Source of the DNA: Xylaria sp. FL1777
Lineage: Eukaryota > Ascomycota > Sordariomycetes > Xylariales > Xylariaceae
Direction of reading: 5' to 3'
DNA: 64,000 nucleotides
Assembly (NCBI GenBank): GCA_022578965.1
Contig: MU400512.1
Coordinates: 372,001 to 436,000 of the forward strand
Shown here: piece by piece, positions 12,484 through 23,989 of the stretch
Position numbering within the stretch: position 1 is the stretch's first letter
Layout of the letters: each line of letters opens with the position of its first letter
Notes under the pieces: model-generated
Seen by the model: only the letters and a program-made list of their open reading frames with translations
Told to the model about the DNA's origin: nothing
The model's database searches: none
Position numbers and translations under genes: made by a program

Positions 12484-13124
12484 AATGGATGAATACGAGT
12501 GAGCGTGAATCTTTGAAGTGATCGTTTTTAATGTGTAGGCTCAACGCCCAGCCGTTTTGAGGCAGGCGATTCAAGACATCGAGGTGGGCAGTCGCCGTGT
12601 CAGCTTGATAGCCTTCACGGCTGGTGATGCGACTTACACTGTAGTATTGAGTGACGCTTAGCGCCCATTGTGCTAATCTGCAGCCAACAGTCAGTATGTC
12701 AGCCAGATCCTTACAAGAGGCCCTGGCTGATACAATAATACCACCAGGTGAGTGTCACAGCATACAAATCGATGACAGCCAATGATTCAAAAGCCTCAAA
12801 GTTAAAATTCGGTGTACTCTGCTTCGGAGCCCAAGCATAACTCCTCGACGCATCAACGTAACAAAGCCAGAGAAACGAAAATCCATCAGCATTTATGATC
12901 TGATTAGGGGAATAGGCATAAGAAAGAGAGAGAAGAGAAAATATCTCAGTTCATATAGCCTGGCACGGGCGTCAGCAGCATATAACTCGCAGCAGCGACA
13001 ATTGCGGGGTAGGAGACTTGAAATCCTCCTCCTCCTCCTCCTCCTCCTCCTCGTCTTAGCCCCCTCAGTGTCGTTGGGTGCGGCAGTCTCCGATCAAAGG
13101 GCATCTTAGGATCATCTGAGCCCC
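12484..13124. promoter_or_regulatory. Divergent intergenic region between membrane protein and NB-ARC gene
   Basis: This 640-bp gap separates the starts of two divergently transcribed genes and must carry both promoters. It contains an AGAGAGAGAAGAGA purine stretch near 12925 and the (TCC)n repeat at 13024-13052. I see no recognisable operator. Confidence 0.4.
13024..13052. repeat. (TCC)n microsatellite
   Basis: About nine to ten perfect TCC units lie about 70 bp before the first codon of the NB-ARC gene, probably in its 5' leader. Confidence 0.9.
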
Positions 13125-16100
13125 ATGTCGAATCTTGCAAATGAAAAAGCAGCCATTGCTCCCCCTTCCTCTTCGGGAACCAGTAGCTCAATTTGGCAGG
13201 CTGCTTTGGACAAATATTATGACGAGCTTCGGAAGGGTGGCATGAAGGGTTCCTTAATTGATAAGGACTTATGGAATGTTGCGACGCCCGAAGACTTGGT
13301 GGTTCAAATCGAGGTGCTGGCTCCGTTAGAGACACGGGGCTCAAAGATATGGCTGAACGCGTTAGGGCGGCTTCAGCCTATTCTTCTTGGTTTGAATGAT
13401 TTCGCTGCCCTCGTCGCTTGGTCCTTTGGGTTGGACGGCAAGGTTGCAGCGCTCATCTGGGGCTCGATTCGTTTGATGATCAAGGTTTGGAGAGCATGCT
13501 ATCCGCTGTTCATACCGACACTAAAAGTCTACAGTTCGCCCAACCCGTGCTTCCAGACTTGTTAGACATGCTTGGAGAACTGCAGCGTACTCTTCCGCGA
13601 ATTCAGAAGTATGAGAAAGAACTCCCGATGACTGACAGCCTGGAGCGCGCGCTTTTCGATATGAATAGCGGGACTCCTTGCATAAGAAAATAATCCAATA
13701 ATACAACTATCCGAGTATTATATTATCATTTCATTGGATTATCTGTTTATGCAAGGAGTCCTGCTATTCCACTTTTTATGTATTGGAGCTGAAGCGGCCG
13801 TTAAAGGGATAGCGAAATCATCGTGTTTTGCGCCCATGCCGTCACCTTTTTCCGGAATAATCCTAATCCTGGAAGGAGTCGCAACGCATGGTCTTAGTTC
13901 AGCAGAGACTTTGCGAAAGTTGTGTCTAACCTCCGCGGGCATGCGCGAAGAGTCGAAGAGGTGGCTGATATGATTCGACTTTCCCGCGAGACCCAGAGCT
14001 CGGAAACTCTCTCGGTTCTCACTTCAATGCGCAAGTTGCGAGTATCAAACCTCAACATCCCATGTTACAACATCCCATACGGTCTCAATCTCAGGTTCTT
14101 CGGCAGAGAAGATCAAATGACTACCTTACGAAACTCTCTCAATGCAAGAGAAGACAACCACAGCATGCGAGTTGTGGCGATTCAAGGCTTAGGCGGTGTC
14201 GGTAAAACCCAATTGGCTCTGCAATATGCAAACACGTCTCTGAAGATGTTTGACATTATCATATGGATACCAGCTGAGACCCAGATCAAGATCATTCAAA
14301 CTCTAGCTAGATATGCCTCAAACCTCGGTTTATCGAGCAAAGAAGATAAACAGGACGATTACCAAAGCGTTCAGAAGCTTCGAGACTGGCTGAATACTAT
14401 AGAAGACCCATTTCTCCTAATTTTTGATAACGTCGAAGACGCGGATCTCCTAGAGCAAATTTGGCCAGCGAGCACAAATGCATCGATTATAATCACAACT
14501 CGGTCGCCGTCGGTCGCTAATAGGCGAACAACTAATGTTATTGCTCTACAATGTTTCGAGGACGATGCCGGTGTCGAGGTGCTATGTGCTCTAGCGGGGA
14601 AAAAAGCAGCGACAAAAGAAGATATCACAGCTGCGAAAGAGATCACCCACCTTATTGGAGGCTTACCTCTAGCTATGGTTCAGGTTAGCACGTTCATTAC
14701 CGATCGCAACTGTCTATACGAAGAGTTTTTGACTCTCTATAAGAAGTCTGCCGTGAAGGTACTTGCCCGATCTAAAGGCCCTGGCGAATACGACTATGAT
14801 TCCCTAACTGCCTGGAATATGTCGCTTGAGAAGTTATCGGGTGACGCTCGCATTCTCCAAAACGTGCTCGCATTCTTTGATCCCGATTTGATTCTCGAAA
14901 GACTGATCGTCGACACCAAGGCGGAGTTATCGGATGACAAGCTACAATTTTTGTTCGACGAATTCGAGTACGCGATCGTTCCTCTTTTCTCACCCCGCCT
15001 TGCTTACTGTATCTAGTTTTGGCGACGCCGTGATGGAGCTTACAAGAGCTGCTCTAGTAACACGAATTGCGTCTTCCAGGGCCTTGTCTATCCACCGGCT
15101 CGTCCAACTGTCCGTGTTTAAACGGCTCTCTACGGATCAACGAATCTACTATTTCGATGTAGTTGTTCAGATGCTCTATTATGACTTTCCCAATACATGG
15201 GCGGCGAAAGGTCCGTACCAAGGACACGGGTATAAATCGTGGGAGACTTGTAGCTCAGTCCTTGTCCATGTGAACTGGTTAATGTCCTTATCTCGAGATC
15301 ACAAGGTAGTATCGCAATTCCCTGAAACATGGGCAGAATTAGTCTTTCGCGCTGGGACGTACGTAATATTTTTTTGTAGATGCCAACGAGTTCATTACTA
15401 ATTGAAGAATTTTAGATACCTATGGGAAAAAGAGCAGCCAACACTTGCACATTCATTCTTTGAGTACGGTCTTGATCAGGATATCGACAAGAAAAGTGTG
15501 ATTGCGGCACAAGCTTTTCGATTACTGGGTCATATATCTCTCGACTTGGCTCGACCTCGCGCTGCGTTTCAAGCATACCAAGATGCACTCGCAGCTCGGC
15601 GGCAGATCGAGAAGCCTGATTCACCACCCATCGCAGATGTTTATGACTCCATCGCTTGCAGCCTGGCCGAGATTGGGAACGTAGTTGAAGCTACGGAATA
15701 TCTTGATAAAGCCATGGCTATTCATTTAGCTCACGACCCTTTAAAAAGAGGTCGTACAGAGGCCATTCGTCCGCTGACTTTCCTGCGGGCGGGGCAATCT
15801 GATAAATCACTAGAGGCACTCCAAACGTGTTGGGGATTACAAGGTCTCACACAGGAGCAAGTTGAGGCCTCTGACTATCCCAAGCATAGCGGCGATATTG
15901 TTCTTTTAGCGAGGATATACTGGATGCAGGGCGAGAAAGAGCGAGCCCAGGAACTCATGTCTCGAACTATCAGCATTCGTAGAGGGCTTTTTGGTCAACA
16001 TGGTGGCCCTAGAGTGGCGGATTCAATCTTTCAGTTATCGCGTATGCTCCAAGAGAGAGACGAGAATGTGCTTGCTGCCAAGCTTCTCAACGAAATCATC

Positions 16101-16316
16101 AATATCAGTGGGGGGGCTGTAGAAATGAGAGGTCATCTGGCTCGCAGTCTCTGGTTCCTCGCAACTGTGGAACATAAGCTCGGTAGCCCAGATAGAAGAT
16201 GTGACGAGCTTAGAGAAAGGGCTCGCCAGGAACGATCAAGGATCATTGGACGAGAGGGTGTAGACGAAGATACGGATGAATCATTCATGTCACTTGTAAG
16301 CTGGATGCTATGGTGA
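13125..16316 (+). pseudogene. NB-ARC/TPR NLR-like receptor, interrupted by a MITE and stop codons
   Basis: Coding blocks are 13125-13484, 13535-13667, about 13814-14967, 15017-15358 and 15416-16316; introns at 13485-13534, 14968-15016 and 15359-15415 have GT-AG ends and keep phase. The N-terminal region (residues about 15-180) resembles the helical domain found before NB-ARC in many fungal STAND proteins (DUF7708-like, from memory). The NB-ARC has a P-loop GLGGVGKTQLALQY, Walker B FLLIFDNVED, the IIITTRS strand and GLPLA. TPR-like repeats follow and the end is a typical SWMLW. Between ALFDM (about 13663) and EIIVFCAHAV (13814) sit a 97-bp TIR element and about 48 further bases with in-frame stops, and TAG interrupts the frame at 13895. 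No intron I can draw removes all stops, so the gene is probably dead or makes split products. The domain call is firm; the pseudogene status needs transcripts. Confidence 0.7.
13668..13764. mobile_element. 97-bp MITE with TA target-site duplication
   Basis: The ends are inverted repeats of about 32 nt (gcgggactccttgcataa at the left; the complement of the right end reads gcaggactccttgcataa) with about four mismatches, separated by an AT-rich centre, so nearly the whole element folds into a hairpin. It is flanked by TA at 13666-13667 and 13765-13766. A TA duplication is typical of Tc1/mariner-type elements. It has no coding capacity. With the duplication it adds 99 nt, which keeps the frame but brings a TAA at 13691. 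Confidence 0.85.
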
Positions 16317-16429
16317 ACACGGTAACGTTTAGACAGAGGAAATGTAGTGAAATTTCGACTCCGTCTATGGAAAAGATCTCGAGCGTTCTGTTGGACCTGC
16401 GCAATGCTCAGGTGTGCTTAGATGTAAGC

Positions 16430-16875
16430 TCAGAAGCTGTAATCAACCACAATCGCCTTCTCCATAACTGTCTTAAGGCTTGCGACGAAGTCTTTGTGAG
16501 CCTGGTCTTTATGGATATAAAAGTCTCTGTCATCTGTGTTCTCGAATTCGACCACGAAGGCATATTGAATTCCATTCTGACTTGGTCAGGCTTGTGACGG
16601 GCACGATGCACGGGGCACGAGGTTGAATCAAGGCTCACCTGTAGACCCTCGGGCGAGTTATCCTTTCCGCCGGTCAAGGACCTGATGTACGGTTTCTGTG
16701 TAGTAGGGTGGAGACAGGCGTCTTTGAGTGATAACATAGTTGCGAATGCCTTCGAGGTGTATCAGTCCCTTTGGAGCGCTTGCTAGTTTTGACGAAGTCG
16801 AAGACCAACCTTCTCAACTAGTTCGGCATCAACGCCAGCCTTGAACTGGAACAACACGAGGTGGTTGACAGGCAT
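16430..16875 (-). CDS. Stress-responsive A/B barrel (Dabb) domain protein
   Basis: Three minus-strand exons (16875-16810, 16749-16639 and 16576-16430) give 107 residues, the normal length for a single Dabb domain. The start MPVNHLVLFQFKAGVD, the central LHPTTQKPYIRSLTGGKDNS and the FVVEFENTDDRDFYIHKDQA segment with a following AHKDF are the family's landmarks. Both introns (GTTGGT and GTGAGC donors) keep phase. Dabb proteins are small dimeric ferredoxin-like barrels; roles range from stress response to olivetolic-acid-type cyclases, and the sequence does not tell which. The gene is tail to tail with the NB-ARC gene, with only about 115 bp between stop codons. Confidence 0.88.
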
Positions 16876-17285
16876 GATGAAATTGAATGTGATCGATTGG
16901 CTTGTGAATTGATGCTTGTGAATTGGTATGTTCCTCTGATCGATTCCGATTTCGTCGCACAAATGGATGTTCGTACACTGAAATTTGGGTTGGTAGTATC
17001 AGGAGTGTTGTTGGTATTTTACATTTCCCCGCCTCTTGCAAAATGACGCGGGGGCGCTGTGCCGTTTAAACCTACCAACTGTAGGTATATCTACCAATCA
17101 TGGTCGCCGAGTACGCGCTTTCTCGATCGAACACAGTGCAGCCGTGCAAAGGACCTTTTGTCGGTACTACTAGTCTTAAGTACTTCTTGTAACGCAGCCA
17201 TAAAAATTCAAACGACTCGTTTCCATTTCTGATTCGCTAATTTACTACAGCGTCAAGCGCCTTATATCCATCTTCGCTTTTTATA
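16876..17285. other. Intergenic (410 bp)
   Basis: This contains the upstream region of the Dabb gene and the 3' region of the HET gene. There is a short inverted pair, ctaccaactgtaggtatatctaccaatc, around 17071-17100. I see nothing else. Confidence 0.4.
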
Positions 17286-19268
17286 TTAGACAAACCGAAT
17301 GCTCCTAGTGCCATAATGGTCTCGTTGCTGTGGAAGTTGTTTAATGATACCCAGTCTCTTAAACGAGGGGCTAGTGCCCTGGCCTGATTCCTGAACTGAG
17401 ACAACTACGAGGCCTGGACCCTTTGTGCCGCATAATATATAGGCATCAATGGGCTTGTCCGGACCGCAGATGACTTCTGTCGGGACATCCAAGATCCACC
17501 GTGCCTCAGTTATACCATCTGCGGTCAGTGTTCGATGAGGACCGAGGTAACCCTGTCCGCTTTGTTTGCCGCCCCATACACGGGCATTAATAAATATCCC
17601 GCGGAGGGTGAGAGACTTTGTCGACACATCTGTCAATGACCCTGACTTCTCGTGTGCGAAGGTTATCTCGAGTACTTCCAAGCCCTCTATATCAATCGGT
17701 GGGCTCATGTCAACTGGGCCGGCAATAGATACCCACGACCACGAGGGCATCGTTGAACCCCCCTGGCGCTGTGTTGTGATGTGGTAGTAATCCACGAATG
17801 ACCAACTGACTTCCCAGAAGAGGTCTTGAATGAGAGTCGATTCCCAGAGGCCATTCACATACCGACCCAGATTTTTCTGAGAAAAAAGATATGCAATTCC
17901 CGCCAGGGCGGGCAGCTTGTCCGTGGCATAGGTCATATCCTTCAACGAATAAGGGTGGACTATATCAATCCACAGCCTGTGTAGTTCACGTACGGAGCCG
18001 CTACGGAGGATTCTGTCGAACCGAATCTTGAGATCACTTTCAGAGATGAGGTCGCGCGTGTCTCTGCTATACTGCCCGCAGTTGCATTCTTTCCGAGAGA
18101 GGCACACCCAGAGAATCTCCCAGTCTGTGAATAGCAGGACTCGAGGGGCCAAGATATATTCTGTAATCCTTAATCAGATCTGGCGATTAAACGAACACTG
18201 TGTTTCAGACCGCAAAATATAATATGACGTACCTTGATAACACCATGCTCGACTCAAAAGCTTTGCCCCAGTGTCTGGCGGGAGGCCATACGGGCTGCTT
18301 TCGTAGTAGGATGAATGCTCGAGTGCTGGCCGCACATCGACTATCACTTCTCTACCAGATTGGCCAGCTCGCTCGATCGTATGCTTAACCGCAGAAGCTT
18401 CATGCTTGGAGAACAATCCACCGTTACTGTTTGCAGACATGACGGCTGCGATTGTCACGAGCGCATTGCCGTAGACGTCAGCCATTCGAGCAGCCTCCCG
18501 TTCCCAGTCCTCCCTGCTGTCCTGGACGATGCAGAGTGAATCAATCCACAAGTATCGGCATTCTAAGAATCTCGTCATAAACACCGCATCGCGGAAAGTC
18601 TGCGGCATCGAATCTAGAGGAATCCCTTCCTTGAAACGGCTGAGTGTTGATGTAATCGTTCGGATAGGTACTTCGCCTCCCCAGACGTGGCTAAGGGCGA
18701 CGAATGAACCCGTCTGCGTTTCCTCTGGCTCACATAAGAAGACGAAATCATCGTGCTGTGTGACATCCAACACCCTGGTTGGTAAGGCGGTACTTAATCG
18801 GTCTTTGCAGCGGTCATGGTTCTCGCGGCAGTCACGAATCCAATGTTTAGTCTGCGCGAGATATTTTTCGCAAGCTGTGTCAGGCTCGAGATCGTTACTC
18901 GGTTTGAAGATATCCGATAGAGGGGACTCCGCTGTCATTAGAGAGTAAGTTACCTTGAGTCGGCGACCTCAGACTAATCATCAACTGGACGCACCATCTC
19001 TAGTGTAGAAGTGAAGGCCCATCCATAGCCTATCCTCCGCCGAATGTCTATATTGGAGTCGGAAGGCATCTTCATCTTGTTTTAGCGCAACCCATTGCAC
19101 GCCTTCGGGATTTTGAACGCATAAGGTCGAGAGCCCCTCCCATAATATAGAGCAAGTCTGGCAGTTGGGTGCCGAGTTCGCGAGATCGATTCCGCGGCCG
19201 CCTGTGATAAATCCGCCGGATGGTCCAGGTAGTGGAACAAGGCCACGACACGTTGGGCACGATTCCAT
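17286..19268 (-). CDS. Heterokaryon incompatibility (HET) domain protein
   Basis: Minus-strand exons 19268-18995, 18931-18233 and 18160-17286 give 615 residues; donors are GTGCGT and GTACGT and both joins keep phase. The N-terminus has a CPTCRG pair and a second Cys pair (NCQTCS), seen in many HET proteins. The three HET blocks are all present: FVALSHVWGG near residue 165, LWIDSLCIVQDSREDWEREA near 215, and SRAWCYQEYILAPRVLLF across the last splice near 325. The C-terminal part has the usual SWSWVSIAGPVD segment. HET proteins trigger cell death after fusion of unlike hyphae or act downstream of NLR sensors. ATG 19268 was chosen because the frame upstream has only GTG. Confidence 0.9.
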
Positions 19269-20014
19269 CTCTCTAAGTTCTTCACGAATTATTGGAGTCA
19301 CAACTGTACTTCACCGTGGTTCAGCGCCACCAGCATTAAGGCAGCCCCCGCACTGCGGAAATGCACGTAGGCGGACCCCAGCGTCGCATGCTCACAGATC
19401 CTACACTACAATTCCCAGAATAAAATAGTGTTCATTGGCTGTATCCTAATAGGGAATGCTGTGATGCTCGCCCTTCATACACGAGGGGTTAGGAAATGAT
19501 ATCGCATTTGATTTGCCATAGACATGTTTCATCTAAATATGCTCTGCCGCTGACAACTATCTTCATTCATTTTCTTGTCGCAAACTTCAGGATACATGAA
19601 GGCATTCGTAGCTCAGACGAAAGAGGCCCTCCTTTTTTCCTCCTCTCTCCTGCAAGCTATAGTGTGTGAAACAACCATGCATGACCGCAGCGTCTTTTAA
19701 TCCCCTGCACCTAGACTCCCACGCCCGTGGAGTATGGAGTGTACAACGGATATGATATTTACCGCTCATTCACGCGATGCGCTTAATACAGCTTAACAAT
19801 GATCCTACACTACAATATTGACCCGAATTTTTACAATGTGTCACAACTCGCGCTACTAGAATAACAAGAAATGACTATTATAATTGAAAAGGGGGTGTAG
19901 CTCTATCTATGATAATTTCTTCGCCGACTCTTCGACCATGGGCCGAACAATATAGTTCCTGCCTCGGGAATTTAGTCCCGCGAAACTGAGAAGAAGGTAG
20001 CAAGAAGAAAAAAT
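19269..20014. other. Intergenic (745 bp)
   Basis: This is the promoter side of the HET gene and the 3' flank of the protease gene. No gene or repeat is evident. Confidence 0.4.
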
Positions 20015-22231
20015 TTACATTACGATAGCAAGAGCACTTGCAAAGAGGGTCAGAGCAAGGAGAGTACCTCCAAAGCGTCGGCTCCCAGCTCCGCTGTCTC
20101 TACCGTCGCCACCACTGTCATCATTACTACTATTACCACCACCACTAACATCACCGTCATGACTATCGCCGGTGCTGTTGTCATTACTGCTCTTCATACG
20201 GTCCTCCAGAGAGCCCTTGCCTCCGGTAGAGTTACTGACGCAACCACCGTCTCCCCATATTGCGGCCTTGGCATCGGCCCAGGTGCTCGCGGGATCCGCG
20301 AGGTTCTGAGCTGTATAGAAGAGTCGACAGTCGGAGGCCTGGTAGTCGAATTGCAGAGGCAGGTGGTCGGCGCCCTCCTGGTACGCATTTCGAAGGTTGA
20401 CGCCTCCGCCACTGACGAACAGCGGGAGATCCTGGAGGCTTTTCGGCCAAACCTCGTCGGCGAGATTAACTTGAGCCTGGGTGAATAGTGAAGGATCATC
20501 GTTCACGCGTGCAACTGCTGCTGACAGCTCGGTATCAAGGTCGGACAGTGCTAGACTTTGGGCGCCGCGGACGCCACCCATAACCTGCATTGGCTCAGAG
20601 CGAGGTCGGCCTCCGAAGGTCAGAGCACGAACACCCCCTGCGTTTGTCATCAGATTGACGAATGTAGTGCAGGTCGAAGCGCAGATTCCATCGGTGATGA
20701 TGAGGATGTTCTCCGGTGCATACGGCTCGGTATTATTGATGGGGGCGCCGCCGAAACCGCGAATTGGGCCGGTATCGGCTTGTGTGATAGACAGGAGAGT
20801 GTAGTTGAAGTTGGCAAAGAGTGATGTCACATTAACGTCGAGCTGGATTTCTCCGTCCAAGAAATCATCAACTGATGCGAATGTCGCGTTCTGGGCAGAG
20901 TTCACGGCACCCTGGAATTTGAACGGATCTATCCCCGCCGCCGTGGCGTTCACCTTTCTACCAGATCGGGCGAGGAGATCCGAGCCGTCGTGACGTCTAA
21001 ATCGGGTGGCTGAGTAGGGAAGTTTGGATGGGAAAAAGAGTTTGAAAAGGTCAAAAGCTCGTGCAATAGATCCGCCGCCGTTTTGAGATAGGTCAATAAT
21101 AAGCTTAGAGCGTCCGTTAGCAATAGCGGTGTTCACAATCCGTGTAGCTATTTGGCCAAACACGAGGTCCTGGTCAGCAGGGAAACCCGTCCCACCCTCG
21201 AAAGTTGGTATAAACATAACTGCGGTCTCGTTGTCTAATGAGTAACCACTGATCTGGTTGTATGGCTCTCGTATAAAAGGCTTAGGAAACCCGGAGGGGC
21301 CAGCCGTTGCAGTAGGGCTAACTTCTACATTATCGTCCTTCGTAGGTGTAACTGTAGCTTGTCGCAAATTGTCGGACCCATCTGGCGTACACGTGGCTTC
21401 GTAGAGGGCCTCAGACGATGAGAATATAGATTGATAATTGTATTGAGCAAGAGTGGGAAGATCAAGTATTGAGCCATTCTTAAACCCGAGTCGTGTATTA
21501 TTCACACCAGGCCAGTCTCCGGCGTTGAATGTAAATTGGCCCCAAAGAGTTCCGATATCCGAACGGCCAGTAGCTAACGCCGTAACTGAAGTAAAGAGGG
21601 AGTTCCATCTTGCATCAGGGTCCTGGGATGCTAGTAAATCGGCCGCCGTCTCGAGGTATTCTATCACATCTTTATCGTTGATGGTCGTAACTGGGGAAAC
21701 TGTGGTGCTTCCCAACGATAGGTCCTCTAGATCAGTTGTAGTATAGATTTCAGGTTGCTGTAGGCCATCTTTCGAAACTGAAATAAGGCCAACTGTTTGG
21801 CGGAAGAAACTAAAGGGTCCAGTCGAGCAAGGAAAAATGAAGAAATGGCCGTCATTAGCAGACCTTATCAAGCTTCTAAGGTCACTGTCAAACTGAAACT
21901 GATTCTCGTAGGTGGTGTTGCCGATCCTATCTAGACCACCTAGAATATCGACGCCGGTTGATGCATAAGTATCCGGGGGGTTTTGGAGAACTTCTAGGGT
22001 AGACTGGAACTGAATATATTTTCGAATTTCAGTAAGGAACTCGTCGGCCTTCGTCACGTTATACGGGAAAGACTGGAGGCAATTCAGTGCTGTTTGGCCG
22101 TCAATTATTCCCGAGGAGCTGTCTTGCACAAGGTTCATTGCTGTAGAACAATCATCCCTCGAGGCCTGGCGTGTGCGCAAGACCGCACTCCTCGCCAGAG
22201 GCCAAAAAAGAAATAGTAAGGGTAAAACCAT
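20015..22231 (-). CDS. Secreted S41-type (CPAF-like) serine protease, probably GPI-anchored
   Basis: One exon codes for 738 residues from ATG 22231; a longer frame exists only with a TTG start. Residues 1-16 (MVLPLLFLFWPLARSA) are a signal peptide. The C-terminal half is an S41 tail-specific protease domain: LIIDLSQNGGGSIARAFDLF, then ILIITDGICASTCTTFVNL with the nucleophile Ser near residue 519. The N-terminal half has the GHFFIFPC segment seen in fungal CPAF-like members. There are many NxS/T glycosylation sites. The last about 70 residues are a Ser/Gly/Asp-rich spacer ending in a hydrophobic tail (GTLLALTLFASALAIVM), the layout of a GPI attachment signal. The enzyme would act at the cell surface or wall; its substrate is unknown. 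Confidence 0.88.
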   Translation of the reverse strand: MVLPLLFLFWPLARSAVLRTRQASRDDCSTAMNLVQDSSSGIIDGQTALNCLQSFPYNVTKADEFLTEIRKYIQFQSTLEVLQNPPDTYASTGVDILGGLDRIGNTTYENQFQFDSDLRSLIRSANDGHFFIFPCSTGPFSFFRQTVGLISVSKDGLQQPEIYTTTDLEDLSLGSTTVSPVTTINDKDVIEYLETAADLLASQDPDARWNSLFTSVTALATGRSDIGTLWGQFTFNAGDWPGVNNTRLGFKNGSILDLPTLAQYNYQSIFSSSEALYEATCTPDGSDNLRQATVTPTKDDNVEVSPTATAGPSGFPKPFIREPYNQISGYSLDNETAVMFIPTFEGGTGFPADQDLVFGQIATRIVNTAIANGRSKLIIDLSQNGGGSIARAFDLFKLFFPSKLPYSATRFRRHDGSDLLARSGRKVNATAAGIDPFKFQGAVNSAQNATFASVDDFLDGEIQLDVNVTSLFANFNYTLLSITQADTGPIRGFGGAPINNTEPYAPENILIITDGICASTCTTFVNLMTNAGGVRALTFGGRPRSEPMQVMGGVRGAQSLALSDLDTELSAAVARVNDDPSLFTQAQVNLADEVWPKSLQDLPLFVSGGGVNLRNAYQEGADHLPLQFDYQASDCRLFYTAQNLADPASTWADAKAAIWGDGGCVSNSTGGKGSLEDRMKSSNDNSTGDSHDGDVSGGGNSSNDDSGGDGRDSGAGSRRFGGTLLALTLFASALAIVM

Positions 22232-23989
22232 GGAATTCAAACCATGTTGTAGATAATGGGGGAAGAAATGCTTGGCAACGGGAAAACGAGCCGTCTAGCT
22301 ATTACCGTCCCCGGAATCTCTTTATACAGTTACGTATAATACACGTTCTGATCTTACTGCCAGGGGTGACAGTTTCCCCTTCTGCACTGACATATCCGGA
22401 GAGCATGGTAGAAAGCCTCCCCATGACAGCTTCGTGCGAGGTTATAGCCATAACGCTGCAGGTCTCTTACACTTTGCTCTATAATAGATTTTCCTAGATG
22501 TTTGAAACGACGCCTATTTAGTATACCTTGCCAAGGCACATGCTCTCTTCCCTGGTCGGCTGCGCTAGGAGAGTAGTGATGGTCAACTAGGGGGGCCGCG
22601 TCATCACTAATATATTTATTGATGATAATGAGAATGCGCTGATCCTTGTTTTTGTTTCGATGTCCGGTCGCTGAAACCATCCTTCCTACGAAGTACACAA
22701 CCCCTTATCGCAACTTCTATCACCCCCGCATGTAGGATCGGGGCCTTTAGCGGAGAGGAGCCGGAAGCAAAGCGCCCCCAGCTTATCCTCTAAATCAGAT
22801 GAATGTTCTAGCCTACAATCGTCAGCGGTAGCAGGTGGGGCGCAAGTTGTTTAGCGCGCGGGTGCAGAGTAGATGATGAGACGGTATCCAGGATACCGGG
22901 TCGGCCGATCCCGAGAATCTGGATAAGCTTATTCGAGGTACCGGTATTATTTTAGGCACGGGGGATTCTCAGTCTGAAGCCGGTACTGGACGAAGTATGA
23001 GTTTACTCAGATGCTTATCTAGGACCTGGTTAGTTACCTCCTAGATCCGTGAAATACAGGGGAGTTAGGACTCAGCACTACGCTCTAAGCCACTACATGT
23101 AGGCTGAATTAGCTCAATACTAGGTACTACTCCTGAACCTATGATAGTTTCAGATACTTTCTAGGGGTAATTAACCGATTGATCGACTCGCTAATATGTT
23201 AACATGTAGGTCTCTCTCTTCTTAGGTGCAGAATCTTAGATATAATAAGCAATGAAACGTGTGCACCATTACCTGTAAAGCTACACTAGTATGTAAGTTG
23301 TGACGTTTTGCAAAGTCCTTCCCCGCTCATCGCTGCGACAGACACACCTTGGCCATTTAATTAAAATTATAGTTCTCTTATTCTGCGGCACTTTTGAGAC
23401 CAGCAGATTTCTTTCTATGAGCCTCAAATTTATTGTTGGTAGATTGTTGAAAACTGCTGCTCCTACGAAGGATGAAACCGATCGCCAAGCCAGCAACACT
23501 ATCTGCCTCGGAATAGCTAGGGCTCACATATGAAATAACATAGCATGTCAATAATCCGATAAGGCAATGACATTGTCTATAAGTGAACAAACTGAACAGT
23601 GAAGATGTTAGCATCTCTTGGCGGGATGTTTATTACTTTCATATTAAATTGTTTGAAAAGAATTTAAAAACTCAAGTATGAAAATATTATAAAACTTAAA
23701 AGAGGTTTATTATGCTAGAGGTGAGTGCGGGATTGGAGCATTGTATGAGGCGGGCACCATAAACATGGCCAATCATCACCAGCAATCGACCCCGGTGTAC
23801 GGAGTCTCCCAGCTATCTCACCGCCATCGCATGATGCAGGGAACGAAATAGTTGTCCAATCGCGCGATATCTTAACCGCGAGATTAGCTGTCTGCCGCAA
23901 CGGGTGGTCTGTTTCCGTTCGGATTTGAAACGTGCGGGAGGACGTAATGGCAAAGTAGAGAAGACGAAATTCGCCGATAAGCTGAAGAG
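22232..23989. other. Intergenic (1.75 kb)
   Basis: No gene is supported. Small frames on both strands at 22171-22700 and 23280-23614 overlap each other without domain evidence. The part around 23630-23710 is AT-rich, and around 22860-23060 there are repeated ACCGGTA/TACCGG words. I found no tRNA fold. Confidence 0.4.
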
